A program made the translations under genes and the position numbers. Source: an uncultured Clostridia bacterium (lineage in GTDB: Bacteria > Bacillota > Clostridia > Peptostreptococcales > Anaerovoracaceae). From it: a stretch of 64,000 bases of DNA. The DNA is taken from contig CALCEY010000018.1 of NCBI GenBank assembly GCA_937900415.1, forward strand, positions 1-64,000, written 5' to 3'. Below the pieces are notes generated by a model. It had not been told where the DNA came from, did no database searches, and was given only the letters and a program-made list of their open reading frames with translations. Shown here in pieces: positions 16,415 through 25,679 of the stretch; position 1 is the stretch's first letter, and every line of letters starts with the position of its first letter.

Positions 16415-17815
16415 ATGAACAGTAAATTGCTTAGAAGGCTGCCTAAAGTTGACGAACTGCTGATGGACGAAAGGGTTAAGGAAGCCTCCCAGGGTCTGTT
16501 GAGAGAGCAGGTGGTCGATGCGATAAGGACTGTCATAGAAAACGTTAGGAGAGAAATCCTTACGGCTTGCGAGCCCATGGAGGAAACTTCCGTTTCTTAT
16601 GAATCAGTAGCGCAGAAGGTAATTGAGGCTGTAACTTATTCCCATGTTAAAAGTCTGCGCCGGGTCATCAATGGAACCGGCGTAGTTTTGCATACGAATC
16701 TTGGGAGAGCAAAGCTTTCAAAGTCTGCTATGGAAGCGGTAGCAGAGGTGGCGGATAAGTATTCCACTCTCGAATACGATCCCGCAAAAGGCGGCCGCGG
16801 CTCGAGACACGTTCATGTGGAGAAAGTAATAGAGAAGATAACGGGAGCAGAAGCGGCCATGGTGGTCAACAATAATGCGGCAGCCACTACCATCTGTCTG
16901 GCAGCGCTTGGCCGCGGCAGAGAAGTCATAATTTCCAGGGGGGAGCTTGTAGAAATAGGAGGCTCCTTCAGAATTCCGGAAATTATGGAAGAAAGCGGAG
17001 CCTGCCTTGCCGAGGTGGGAACCACCAATAAAGCAAAGCTTTCCGACTATAAAAAGAGGATAAATGAAAATACGGGCGCTTTAATGAAGGTTCATACCAG
17101 CAATTACAAGATTATCGGATTTACAGAAGAGACATCTCTCAGAGCCCTGGTCGAGCTGGGAAGAGAAGAAAATCTGCCGGTGATATACGACATGGGAAGC
17201 GGACTGATGCTGCCGCTTGATGATTACGGAATCAATGAGCCCACTGTAAAGCAGGCTATGACCGATGGAGCCGATGTGATACTTTTCAGCGGGGATAAGC
17301 TGCTTGGCGGGCCTCAGGGCGGAGTTATAATAGGAAGAAAAAAATATATAGATATGATGAAATCTCATCCGCTGGCCAGAATTCTGAGAGTGGATAAAAT
17401 GACGCTTTCAGCAATGGAGGCAACCTTCAAGGAATATTATGACGACGATAATGCAAAGGAAAAAATTCCTGTTCTTGCCATGCTGACAAGAAGTCCGGAG
17501 AAACTCAAGGGCGATGCGGAAAAGCTTCTTTCCGTGATAAAACAGGAAAATTCGCAGATAGACGCAGTGATAGAGGAAACGGAGGATGTTGTAGGAGGAG
17601 GCTCAGCTCCGGCAACCATTCTTAAAGGATACTGCGTTTCAGTGGCAATAAGCGGAATTTCCTCTCAGGAATTGGAGAGAAGGCTAAGGACGGATACTTT
17701 GCCTATAGTTGCCAGAATAAATCATGACAGAGTCATGTTTGACGTTAGAACCATCGGTGAAGAAGAATATCAGATTATCGCAGAAAGATTGAAAAAAATA
17801 ACTGGGGAGAAATAA
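16415..17815 (+). CDS. selA: L-seryl-tRNA(Sec) selenium transferase (SelA)
   Basis: SelA converts seryl-tRNA(Sec) to selenocysteyl-tRNA(Sec) using selenophosphate and PLP. The 466-residue protein has the N-terminal LLRRLPKVDELL, RRVINGTGVVLHTNLGRA, the AAMVVNNNAAAT motif, and the PLP lysine K295 in SGDKLLGGPQGG, the same number as in E. coli SelA. It follows selC and precedes selB by 16 bases in one operon. Confidence 0.97.
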   Translation: MNSKLLRRLPKVDELLMDERVKEASQGLLREQVVDAIRTVIENVRREILTACEPMEETSVSYESVAQKVIEAVTYSHVKSLRRVINGTGVVLHTNLGRAKLSKSAMEAVAEVADKYSTLEYDPAKGGRGSRHVHVEKVIEKITGAEAAMVVNNNAAATTICLAALGRGREVIISRGELVEIGGSFRIPEIMEESGACLAEVGTTNKAKLSDYKKRINENTGALMKVHTSNYKIIGFTEETSLRALVELGREENLPVIYDMGSGLMLPLDDYGINEPTVKQAMTDGADVILFSGDKLLGGPQGGVIIGRKKYIDMMKSHPLARILRVDKMTLSAMEATFKEYYDDDNAKEKIPVLAMLTRSPEKLKGDAEKLLSVIKQENSQIDAVIEETEDVVGGGSAPATILKGYCVSVAISGISSQELERRLRTDTLPIVARINHDRVMFDVRTIGEEEYQIIAERLKKITGEK

Positions 17816-17831
17816 CTAGAGAGAAGCGGAT

Positions 17832-19751
17832 ATGAAAAATGTAATAGTAGGCACAGCGGGACATGTAGATCACGGCAAAACATGCCTTATAAAAGCCTTG
17901 ACCGGGATGGAGACAGACAGGCTTAAAGAAGAAAAAAAGAGAGGCATAACCATTGAAAACGGCTTTGCTGATATGATTTGCGGCGACTACAATATAAGCA
18001 TAATAGATGTGCCGGGACATGAAAAATTCATTAAAAATATGTTGGCAGGAATAGGCGGAATAGATCTGGTTCTGCTGGTTATAGGACTTGACGAAGGCGT
18101 AATGCCTCAAACCGTGGAACACTTTCAGATTCTGAAAATGCTCAATATACGAAAGGGCATAATCGTGTTTACAAAGCGCGATCTGGTGGAGGACGAAGAG
18201 TGGATTGAATTGGTTAAAGATGACGCAAGGTCTATGGTCGAGGGTACATTTATGGAAAACGCCCCGTCTATAGAGGTTTCCGCCTATGATAACTTCAATA
18301 TAGATGAGCTTAAACAGCTGATAGTTGAAAACATAGACGACGGACTTCTTAAGAGCGATGCAAAAGAGCTGTTCAGACTCCCTGTGGACAGAGTTTTTAC
18401 TATAGACGGCTTCGGCACGGTGATAACGGGAACTCTTATAGAAGGAGCCATAAGGATTGGTGACGAGCTTACGGTCTATCCGCAAGAGAAAATCACCAAA
18501 GTTAGAAATTTGCAGGTTCACAACGAATCTGTAAAAGAGGCGTTTGCAGGACAGAGAACAGCCATAAATTTAGCCGGACTTAAAAAGGAGGACATAGAGC
18601 GGGGAAGTGTTCTGGCTGCTAAGGGTTCCCTTGAGCCGACCATGATGGTGGACGTAAGGCTGGAGCTTTTTGACGACATAGACAGGAGTGTGCTGAACGG
18701 CAGCAGGGTACACTTTTATTGCGGCTCTTCACAGGCAATAGGCAAGGTCATTCTTATGGACAGGGAGACGGCTGAAAAAGGCGAGACATGCTATGCTCAG
18801 ATAAGGCTTGAAGAAGCAGTAGCCATTAAGAAAGACGATAGATTTATAATAAGATTTTATTCTCCGCTCATTACAATTGGCGGCGGAAAGGTTCTGGAAG
18901 TTTCTCCCGAAAAGCATAAGCGTTTTGATGAAAAGGCCATCGAAGCCATGCGGATAAAAGACTGCGGAAGTACGAAGGAAACAGCTGAGCTTGTAATAAG
19001 GGAAAAGAGCAGATATTTCCCGGGAAAAAATTATTTTGCTGCGAAGCTGAGACTTGAGCCGTCTGAATTTTGGGAAATTGCGGAATCTTTAGCCGGCGAG
19101 GGAAGGATAAAAATATTGAGAAAAGAATATCTCATTCACGGGGATTATCTGGGAAATATCTGGAATTACAGCAGAACCGTGCTTGAAGAATATCACAGAC
19201 AAAACAGTATTTCCGAAGGAATAAACAAGGAAGAATTCAAATCAAAGATAAATCTGAGGTTTAATCTTCCAGACGCTAAGTTCGCAGACGATATCATATC
19301 GCTGATGGAGACAGAAAGTCTTATAAGAATAGGAGAAAAGAGCGTTGCCCTTGCAGACTTTTACGTAAGTTATACTCCTGAGATGGAGGCTGTGAAACAG
19401 CGCATAATCAAGATGTATGCTGAGAGAAGATATGAAATGCCTACTAACGAGGAGGTGCTTCAGGAAGCTGTACAGTCAGAAAAGGACAGAAGCAACGTCA
19501 AACACATCATAGACGCTCTTATCAAGGAAGGAGCCTTAGTAAAACTGAATTATCAGTATTGTATAGATAAAGAAGCCTTCGACTCAGCTCTCGACGGTAT
19601 CAGAAAAAAGGTGGAAAAGGATGGCAGGATTACACTGGCGGAATTCAGAGATTTCATAGGCACATCGAGGAAATATGCTATCGAGATACTTGAATATCTT
19701 GATGAAAAGAAGATAACGATGAAGGTTGATGACGCCAGAATTTTGTTATAG
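17832..19751 (+). CDS. selB: Selenocysteine-specific elongation factor SelB
   Basis: SelB is the GTPase that brings Sec-tRNA to the ribosome at UGA codons marked by a SECIS hairpin. The 639-residue protein has the P-loop GHVDHGKT at 10-17, RGITIENGF, DVPGHEKF and a G4 motif written TKRD. EF-Tu-like domains II and III follow, then a C-terminal winged-helix region (about 400-639) for SECIS binding. The ribosome site is weak, so coupling to selA is likely. It is needed for GrdA, GrdB and SelD in this window. Confidence 0.96.
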   Translation: MKNVIVGTAGHVDHGKTCLIKALTGMETDRLKEEKKRGITIENGFADMICGDYNISIIDVPGHEKFIKNMLAGIGGIDLVLLVIGLDEGVMPQTVEHFQILKMLNIRKGIIVFTKRDLVEDEEWIELVKDDARSMVEGTFMENAPSIEVSAYDNFNIDELKQLIVENIDDGLLKSDAKELFRLPVDRVFTIDGFGTVITGTLIEGAIRIGDELTVYPQEKITKVRNLQVHNESVKEAFAGQRTAINLAGLKKEDIERGSVLAAKGSLEPTMMVDVRLELFDDIDRSVLNGSRVHFYCGSSQAIGKVILMDRETAEKGETCYAQIRLEEAVAIKKDDRFIIRFYSPLITIGGGKVLEVSPEKHKRFDEKAIEAMRIKDCGSTKETAELVIREKSRYFPGKNYFAAKLRLEPSEFWEIAESLAGEGRIKILRKEYLIHGDYLGNIWNYSRTVLEEYHRQNSISEGINKEEFKSKINLRFNLPDAKFADDIISLMETESLIRIGEKSVALADFYVSYTPEMEAVKQRIIKMYAERRYEMPTNEEVLQEAVQSEKDRSNVKHIIDALIKEGALVKLNYQYCIDKEAFDSALDGIRKKVEKDGRITLAEFRDFIGTSRKYAIEILEYLDEKKITMKVDDARILL

Positions 19752-19796
19752 TGATATGCAAAAAATTGACTGCGGCAGTGATTTAGGAGAAAGATT

Positions 19797-20693
19797 ATGG
19801 AATTTAAACAGATTGAAGCTTTTGTGAACGTAATAAAATATAAGAGTTTTTCCAAGGCGGCGGACGCGTCTTTTCTTACTCAGCCGACTATAAGCACTCA
19901 CATAAGCTCGCTGGAAAAAGAGCTGGGCGTTACTCTGATAGACAGGTTAGGTAAGGAATCCAGGCCAACCAAGGAAGGAAGGGCGTTTTACAAATATGCC
20001 ATAAGTCTGATAAATACCAGAGAAAAAGCTATGCTGGAAATAGGAAACAGAGGCGCTGAGTTTTCCGGAATAGTTGACATAAGAGCTTCAAGCATACCGG
20101 GACAGTATATAGTTCCAGAGCTTATGACAGAATTTCGCAGGATATTTCCCGCAGCAAGGTTTTATATGGAGCAATCAGACAGCGAGAGTGTGAGAAACTG
20201 CATAGCGGAAAACGACGGAGAGCTGGGCTTTACAGGGGGGTATAAAAACAACGGTCTTAAGTACGACCTTCTTTTTAAAGATTCCATGGTTCTTATAACG
20301 CCTAAAAACGACAAGTTTTTAAAGATGAGAAAAAAATCGGAAGCAATAAGGAACGAAGATTTTATGGACGAGAATTTTGTATGGCGCGAGGAAGGTTCTG
20401 CAACCAGAAAGACCTTTGAAGAAATGGTCTATTCCGGCAACGGAAAGAGACCGGGCGTGATCGCTACGGTCAACAGTCTGGAGGCCATAAAACGATGCGT
20501 GTCAGGAGGCATGGGAGTTTCGGTTCTTTCAGAAACCGCAGTAAATAGGGATATTGAGGCTAATTATCTTTCGTTTAAGATGGCGGATGTCAAGTTGGAA
20601 AGGGAATTTTATCTGGCAACGAACAAAAATGTTACCCTTTCGCCGATAGCGATAAAATTCAGAGAATTTGTTCTAAGTAAGTTTAACGGATAA
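19797..20693 (+). CDS. LysR-family regulator of the selenium-associated type
   Basis: The 298-residue protein has the N-terminal LysR winged HTH (MEFKQIEAFVNVIKYKSFSKAAD...TQPTISTHISSLEKELG) and a periplasmic-binding-like effector domain. LysR proteins of a distinct subfamily are recurrently encoded beside selA/selB in Firmicutes. This gene lies 45 bases after selB with its own GGAG site, so membership in the sel operon and a role in selenium or sulfur control are likely. The effector is unknown. Confidence 0.85.
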   Translation: MEFKQIEAFVNVIKYKSFSKAADASFLTQPTISTHISSLEKELGVTLIDRLGKESRPTKEGRAFYKYAISLINTREKAMLEIGNRGAEFSGIVDIRASSIPGQYIVPELMTEFRRIFPAARFYMEQSDSESVRNCIAENDGELGFTGGYKNNGLKYDLLFKDSMVLITPKNDKFLKMRKKSEAIRNEDFMDENFVWREEGSATRKTFEEMVYSGNGKRPGVIATVNSLEAIKRCVSGGMGVSVLSETAVNRDIEANYLSFKMADVKLEREFYLATNKNVTLSPIAIKFREFVLSKFNG

Positions 20694-20715
20694 AATCCTG
20701 CAAAGGGGGGGAGCC

Positions 20716-22161
20716 ATGCTAAATATAGGAAGCCTAGTAGTAGATAGTCTGGACTATATTTTTATAGTAGATAAAGATTATAGGATAATTTACAACACAA
20801 GATATGACGAAAAGCTTAACGAGGGAAAAGGCGGTACGGAGCCTATGGGGTATTTCAACAAGAATTATCTCGACGTATATCCCGGCCTTAACCGAGATAA
20901 CAGCAGCGTAGTAAAATGTATAGAGACTGGGGAAATAATAATAAACAAGCGGCAGGAGTATTATGATTATCTTAATAATCGCTATGTGACGAATAATGTG
21001 ACGTTTCCCCTTATGAAAAAAGGGAAGCTCATAGCTGTAGTCGAACTCGCTATGGATGTCGATGAAAATGATGAGGACAGAAGTGGGGATGCAAACCGAA
21101 AGTTTGACGAGTTCGTTTTCCGGCTCAGGAAAGATGCCGGAATGATTACCTTCGACACCATATTGACAGAAAACAGGCAGATGAAGGAAAGCATTGAAAA
21201 AGCCAAGATACTGGCCACTCTGCCTAACCCGACTCTGATATACGGTGAAACCGGCACCGGTAAGGAACTGTTTGCTCAGTCGATGATAACTTATTGTAAA
21301 GTACCGAGAGAAAAGGTAGTTATACAAAATTGTGCGGCTGTACCGGATAATCTCATGGAGGCGATTCTTTTCGGTACGGTCAGAGGAGCGTATACGGGAG
21401 CGGAAAATAAGAAAGGATTATTTGAGCAGGCCGACGGAGGAGTGCTGTTTCTTGACGAACTCAATTCAATTCCATACAACGTACAGTCAAAACTGCTGCG
21501 GGTTTTACAGGACGGAAGCTTTCGTCCTCTGGGAGCTAACAGGGATAAGAAGGTTAAAGTCAAAGTAATAGGAGCGATGAATATAGAGCCTGTAGAAGCG
21601 ATAGACGGGGGAATAATCAGAAAAGACTTGTTCTACCGCTTTTCCAGCGGCCTAATAACCCTGCCTCCTCTAAGGGAAAGAAAGGAAGATATTGCGCTTT
21701 TCATAGAATATTACGTAGACTATTATAAGAGAGCATATAATAAAGAAGTCAGAGGTGTGGATGATGAAGTTAAAGAGCTGTTCATGAATTATTCATGGGA
21801 CGGTAACGTTAGAGAACTTTCCAATACGATAGAATCCATGGTTACTTCCCTTTCGGGGAACGCGATATTGACAAAAAATCAGATTCCCAGATATTTGCTG
21901 GAGAGAATGGGCAGGGAAAATAGCGAATCCGGAAATGAAAAAGATATTGAGTCTGACTCTCTGTTTGAAAAATTGGATTTTACGTCAGAAAGAAATAAAA
22001 ATTGTCATATAGCTTACCATGATGTCATGGAGGCTGTGGAAAAAAAGATGGTTAGACGAGCTCTTGAAATGGCCGGAGGAAACAAGACGAAGGCTGGTGA
22101 AATCCTTGGACTTCCGAGAAAAACGCTTGTATACAGGATGGAAAGACTGGGGATAAAATAG
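20716..22161 (+). CDS. Second sigma-54-dependent activator (PAS-AAA+-HTH), paralog of the one at 11766
   Basis: The 481-residue protein has the same layout as the activator at 11766: PAS-like start (LDYIFIVDKDYRIIYNT), Walker A GETGTGKE at 177-184, sigma-54 contact loop GAYTGA at 224-229, FLDELNSIP, PLRERKEDIALF, and C-terminal HTH NKTKAGEILGLPRKTLVYRM. The recognition helix differs (PRKTLVYRMERLG against PRQTLKYKMGKLG), so the two may bind different palindromes. It is the last gene of the sel operon, followed by a terminator, and is the closest activator to the ald sigma-54 promoter 850 bases downstream. Confidence 0.92.
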   Translation: MLNIGSLVVDSLDYIFIVDKDYRIIYNTRYDEKLNEGKGGTEPMGYFNKNYLDVYPGLNRDNSSVVKCIETGEIIINKRQEYYDYLNNRYVTNNVTFPLMKKGKLIAVVELAMDVDENDEDRSGDANRKFDEFVFRLRKDAGMITFDTILTENRQMKESIEKAKILATLPNPTLIYGETGTGKELFAQSMITYCKVPREKVVIQNCAAVPDNLMEAILFGTVRGAYTGAENKKGLFEQADGGVLFLDELNSIPYNVQSKLLRVLQDGSFRPLGANRDKKVKVKVIGAMNIEPVEAIDGGIIRKDLFYRFSSGLITLPPLRERKEDIALFIEYYVDYYKRAYNKEVRGVDDEVKELFMNYSWDGNVRELSNTIESMVTSLSGNAILTKNQIPRYLLERMGRENSESGNEKDIESDSLFEKLDFTSERNKNCHIAYHDVMEAVEKKMVRRALEMAGGNKTKAGEILGLPRKTLVYRMERLGIK

Positions 22162-22261
22162 ACGACTGTGAGATGAAAGCGGCAGGTAAATATGGCGGAT
22201 ATTTGATAAATAAATTAAGATGGCAAAAGTTTATTGAGGCGCCACAAAAGCTGGACTGTAT

Positions 22262-22299
22262 CGGAGAGAAATTAAATTTCCTCTCCGTTTTTCATTTTT
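22262..22299 (+). terminator. Terminator of the sel operon
   Basis: CGGAGAG / CTCTCCG stem with an AT-rich loop, then TTTTTCATTTTT. Confidence 0.85.
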
Positions 22300-22870
22300 G
22301 ATTAAGCTGCGTAGTTAGCAATGCGATATTGAACAGGGCTACGTCATACCAGTTTTATCTTGATTCTTTTTTGTTGTGACAGCTAATGTGTTTTTCTATT
22401 GCCGTTTGGGGTTCCTTATATTGGCGGTATGATTTCCAAAAGCCGTATGGCTGCGTATTTGTAACCTACTATAGAAAAATCTGAGTTGAATATGTTCATC
22501 AAAAAGTAAGGTATAAACGGAACTAATAAAATCGTAATTAAATCGGCTGAAATAAATTTGGTTGAATTATTTTTTCATTTCATCGCTTCGCTCCTCCTCA
22601 TCAGCAGTTTCATAAAAAGAGCCGTTTCATTAAACGCGTAACTTTTTTAAAGGCGTATAGGCCTTTTGGCCCATACGTTTGACTGTTTTCTTTAATCAAT
22701 TATACTGTCCTGTTATACTCGTGCTGATAAATAAACGATAAAGGCGGCAAGCTGTTTTCCGATAGAATGAATTCAATTTATTAAAGCATAAAATATATTG
22801 ACTGATTAACATTAAAATATCATAGCTATATTGCGTTCTCAACAATTTAAAGGTACTTACTGATTAGCAA
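22300..22870. other. Long gene-free stretch before the ald control region
   Basis: AT-rich. No conserved gene or known riboswitch was recognised. The minus strand has a strong ribosome site (AGGAGGAG) and a 56-codon frame (22583 to 22416) with a hydrophobic sequence, but a TGA at codon 3 and no hairpin after it, so I do not call a gene. Confidence 0.4.
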
Positions 22871-22878
22871 CAGCAAGT

Positions 22879-22928
22879 GGCGAAAAACCGCCGAAACTCC
22901 AGGGAGAATATCGGCGAAATTTAGCCGA
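22879..22928. promoter_or_regulatory. Two palindromes upstream of the ald sigma-54 promoter
   Basis: GGCG-AAAAAC-CGCC (22879-22892) and TCGGC-GAAATTTA-GCCGA (22911-22928) have centres about 139 and 105 bases before the -12 element. The position is typical for enhancer sites of sigma-54 activators. The half-sites are related to, but not the same as, those at the grd promoters. Confidence 0.55.
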
Positions 22929-23010
22929 AAAGGCCTTCTTGTATGGCCGTAATGAGGACGCCTGTCCTTAAAGCATTGATATGAAGCCGTTTATATTTCT
23001 GTATGAAAGA

Positions 23011-23026
23011 TGGCACGCTTGTTGCT
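23011..23026 (+). promoter_or_regulatory. Sigma-54 promoter of alanine dehydrogenase
   Basis: TGGCACGCTTGTTGCT fits the -24/-12 consensus with 10 bases between GG (23012-23013) and GC (23024-23025). The start codon follows 72 bases on. Confidence 0.92.
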
Positions 23027-23097
23027 ATATATAAATATGTAAATGCTGTTTTAAACAGATTATAGATTAAGGAAGTCTAAAAAGGAGAATGCACAAA

Positions 23098-24219
23098 ATG
23101 AAAATTGGTGTAATGAAAGAAATCAAAGCCAGCGAGTATAGAGTTGCAGCTGTTCCTTCAGCAGTAGCAGAGCTGGTCAGAAGAGGTCATGAAGTAATCG
23201 TAGAACATGACGCAGGAAAAGGAAGCGGATATTCAGACGAAGATTACAAAGAAGCAGGCGCAACGGTTGAAGCAGATACTGCAAAGATCTGGAACACTGT
23301 GGACATGATTTATAAAGTAAAAGAGATTTTCCCTGAAGAATGGCAGTATCTGAGAAAGGACATGATCGTATTTACTTATATCCATTCCAACGCTCATTTG
23401 GATCAGACAGAAGCGCTGCTCAACAGCAAATGTACAAGTATTGCATACGAAGATATTTCTGATGACAGAGGACAGTGGCCGCTCTTAAGCCCAATGAGCG
23501 AACTTGCAGGAAAGGGCGGATTCCTTGCCGCACTCAATTTCCAGCAGACTGTTCACGGCGGTCCGGGAAAACTTCTGGCAAACGTATGCGGCGCGCCGGC
23601 TCCCGTAGTTACAATCATAGGCTGCGGACATTCCGGAATGGGTGCATGTGAATTGGCTTCAGCTTTTGGCTGCAAAGTAAATGTTCTTGACATAAACTAC
23701 GACGCTATGCTGGCTGCAAAGGAAGTTATGCCTAGCAATGTATCTTTCATGTTCTCCAACAGGACTAACCTGCTGGCCTGCCTGAAAGAATCGGATGTTG
23801 TTATCAACTGCATACTGTGGCCTAAGACGAGAAAAGACCATCTCATCTACAGAGAGGATCTCAAGCTTATGAAACAGGGTGCAATGATTGTTGATGTTGC
23901 CTGCGATGACGAGGGAGCTGTAGAAACATGCAGAAGCACTACTCACACCGACCCTGTTTACTATGAAGAAGGTATCATGCATTATTGCGTTGACAATATT
24001 CCTTCAGCCTTTGCGCAGACAGCTTCGACAACTCTTTCAAACGCTACGCTGCCTTTCGCTATGGCAATAGCTAACAAGGGTGTTGAAAAGGCTCTCAAGG
24101 ATGACAAGCATCTGAGAAGAGGTCTGACTACTTACGACGGAAAGCTTACTCTTCTTGAAACTGCTGAAAAGTATGATATTCCTTTCGTATCGCCTGACGA
24201 CTTAGTTAAAAACTTTTAG
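23098..24219 (+). CDS. ald: Alanine dehydrogenase
   Basis: This NAD-dependent enzyme oxidatively deaminates L-alanine to pyruvate and ammonia. The 373-residue protein keeps the substrate and catalytic residues of the family at the expected numbers: R15, K75 (YKVKE) and H96. It also has SPMSELAGKGGFLAAL, VHGGPGKLL and a Rossmann glycine motif (GCGHSGMGACELA). I start at the second ATG because GGAG is only 1 base from the first and 10 from the second, and because numbering then matches the family. The sigma-54 promoter ties it to the glycine reductase genes as electron donor in Stickland fermentation. It is single-gene, ended by a terminator. Confidence 0.9.
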   Translation: MKIGVMKEIKASEYRVAAVPSAVAELVRRGHEVIVEHDAGKGSGYSDEDYKEAGATVEADTAKIWNTVDMIYKVKEIFPEEWQYLRKDMIVFTYIHSNAHLDQTEALLNSKCTSIAYEDISDDRGQWPLLSPMSELAGKGGFLAALNFQQTVHGGPGKLLANVCGAPAPVVTIIGCGHSGMGACELASAFGCKVNVLDINYDAMLAAKEVMPSNVSFMFSNRTNLLACLKESDVVINCILWPKTRKDHLIYREDLKLMKQGAMIVDVACDDEGAVETCRSTTHTDPVYYEEGIMHYCVDNIPSAFAQTASTTLSNATLPFAMAIANKGVEKALKDDKHLRRGLTTYDGKLTLLETAEKYDIPFVSPDDLVKNF

Positions 24220-24234
24220 TATATGCAAAATAAA

Positions 24235-24270
24235 AAACAGCCTCGGGTAACTGTACCGAGGCTGTTTTTA
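24235..24270 (+). terminator. Terminator of ald
   Basis: AACAGCCTCGG / CCGAGGCTGTT stem followed by T5. The A-rich left flank also allows use from the opposite strand. Confidence 0.9.
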
Positions 24271-24350
24271 TGATTGGATTATGGCAGCGAGACAATTATT
24301 TTATTTTGAATATCAATTAAAGCTTCAGAGATGCTTTACGAGAGCTTAAT

Positions 24351-25367
24351 CTATTTTTTAAGATGCTCATATGGGGAATTTTCGGAAGAACCCTCAGGCG
24401 TTTCTGGAAATTCCGTAAATCTTCCGTCCTTGTTCTTTCTGCGGGTCTTTAGAATTATCACTGAGTTTGGCTTCAGCTGGGCGAGGATTACGGAAGCAAA
24501 TACACATATAGAGCCGAGAATTTCCTTAAAGGTAAAGGTTTCACCCAAGACTATGACGCCGGCAAGCGCTCCGAATACCGATTCAAGACTCATGAGAAGA
24601 GCGGCTATGGTGGGGTCTGTATGTTTTTGAGCAGTGACCTGGAACATATAGCATATTCCTGATCCAAGGACGCTGGCGAAGAGTATTTCCGAGCCGCATG
24701 AAACTATATCGCCCCAGGTCGGTTTTTCCAGTATGAGGGCAAATATAGTACAATATATTGAAGCGATGTAAAATTCTATGCAGATTAAATGCATGCCGTT
24801 TATAAATTTAACATACTTTGATATTAAAAGCATGTGCAGGGCTCCGAAAGCCGCTCCGGCGACGATCATTATATCGCCCGGATTTATACTGAAGCTTTCA
24901 GTGCCCGTGGCGCAAAGGTTATATAGCCCGAAAGTCGAGAGAACTACGCCAAGCCACATGTTTAAATTAGCTTTTGATTTAAAAAGTATAAAAGCAAGAA
25001 GCGGAACTATTACTACGTAAGTTGCAGTTAAAAAAGCTGCTTTGCTGGCGTTGGTATATTCGAGTCCCCACTGTCCCAATACAGCGCAGCACAGTTGAAC
25101 GAATCCCATTACTGAAGCTAATTTTATAACTTTGAGAAAAGATCCTTTATTATAGTGAGTTCGTTCTTCTAAAGGCTTTCTCTTTTCGAGAAATAAAACG
25201 AAGGGAACTATCGTAGTTGCGCCAAGAAAATATCTGAGAGCCATAAAAGTAAAAGGCCCAATTACTTCGGCGGCATTTTTTGAAAATACAAAATTTACCC
25301 CCCAGATAATAGCAGCCGCCAACAAGAGAAGATTACATATTATTGTAAGTTTTTTTTCGTAATTCAT
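24351..25367 (-). CDS. DMT-superfamily (EamA) transporter
   Basis: The 338-residue inner membrane protein has ten predicted helices in two EamA repeats. It starts LLLAAAIIWGVNFVFSKNAAEVIGPF and carries the family pattern ESVFGALAGVIVLGETFTFKEILGSICVFASVILAQ near the end, with a charged C-terminal tail. EamA proteins export or import metabolites, often amino acids. It is preceded by GAGG and reads against the island, between ald and grdA. Its upstream region is shared with the grdA control region. Substrate unknown. Confidence 0.85.
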   Translation of the reverse strand: MNYEKKLTIICNLLLLAAAIIWGVNFVFSKNAAEVIGPFTFMALRYFLGATTIVPFVLFLEKRKPLEERTHYNKGSFLKVIKLASVMGFVQLCCAVLGQWGLEYTNASKAAFLTATYVVIVPLLAFILFKSKANLNMWLGVVLSTFGLYNLCATGTESFSINPGDIMIVAGAAFGALHMLLISKYVKFINGMHLICIEFYIASIYCTIFALILEKPTWGDIVSCGSEILFASVLGSGICYMFQVTAQKHTDPTIAALLMSLESVFGALAGVIVLGETFTFKEILGSICVFASVILAQLKPNSVIILKTRRKNKDGRFTEFPETPEGSSENSPYEHLKK

Positions 25368-25471
25368 TTTTACCTCACTGTAATAAATTTTATGTCGTTA
25401 TCATTATAATCTAAAGAAATCGTCAAGAAAAGGAAATTTCTCATAAAAAGACAAAAAATTTTCGCATAAAA

Positions 25472-25487
25472 CGACAAGAATTTGTCG
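25472..25487. promoter_or_regulatory. Upstream activator palindrome 1 of grdA
   Basis: CGACAA-GAAT-TTGTCG, with another TTTTCG-like half-site just before it. It uses the half-sites of the grdE palindrome 1 in the opposite arrangement. Its centre is 71 bases before palindrome 2, against 72 at grdE. Confidence 0.65.
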
Positions 25488-25543
25488 AATTTGAAATAGA
25501 TAATTTCATAACAAAATCCGAAAACTTAAGAATTCGTAAAAAT

Positions 25544-25557
25544 GTTGATTTTTCAAC
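25544..25557. promoter_or_regulatory. Upstream activator palindrome 2 of grdA
   Basis: GTTGA-TTTT-TCAAC, the same GTTGA-N4-TCAAC core as at grdE, 61 bases from its centre to the -12 GC. Confidence 0.65.
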
Positions 25558-25596
25558 GTGTAAAGAAGATTAAAAAAAATAATATTATATATTGAA

Positions 25597-25613
25597 ATGG
25601 CATGGGAATTGCA
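25597..25613 (+). promoter_or_regulatory. Sigma-54 promoter of grdA-trxB-trxA-grdC-grdD
   Basis: ATGGCATGGGAATTGCA matches the -24/-12 consensus with GG at 25599-25600, GC at 25611-25612 and 10 bases between. Confidence 0.93.
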
Positions 25614-25679
25614 TTAAAATAGAGGTGTGGGTGTTAATGCACATTAATTCTATATTTTATTGAAAGGAGAGACGGTTCA

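Noticed and set aside
22416..22583. Minus-strand 56-codon frame with a strong ribosome site, TGA at codon 3 and a hydrophobic sequence, which could look like a tiny selenoprotein.
   Set aside because: No stem-loop follows the TGA, Sec at position 3 would be odd, and the AT-rich sequence gives hydrophobic residues by chance. A decayed small membrane gene is possible but unsupported.
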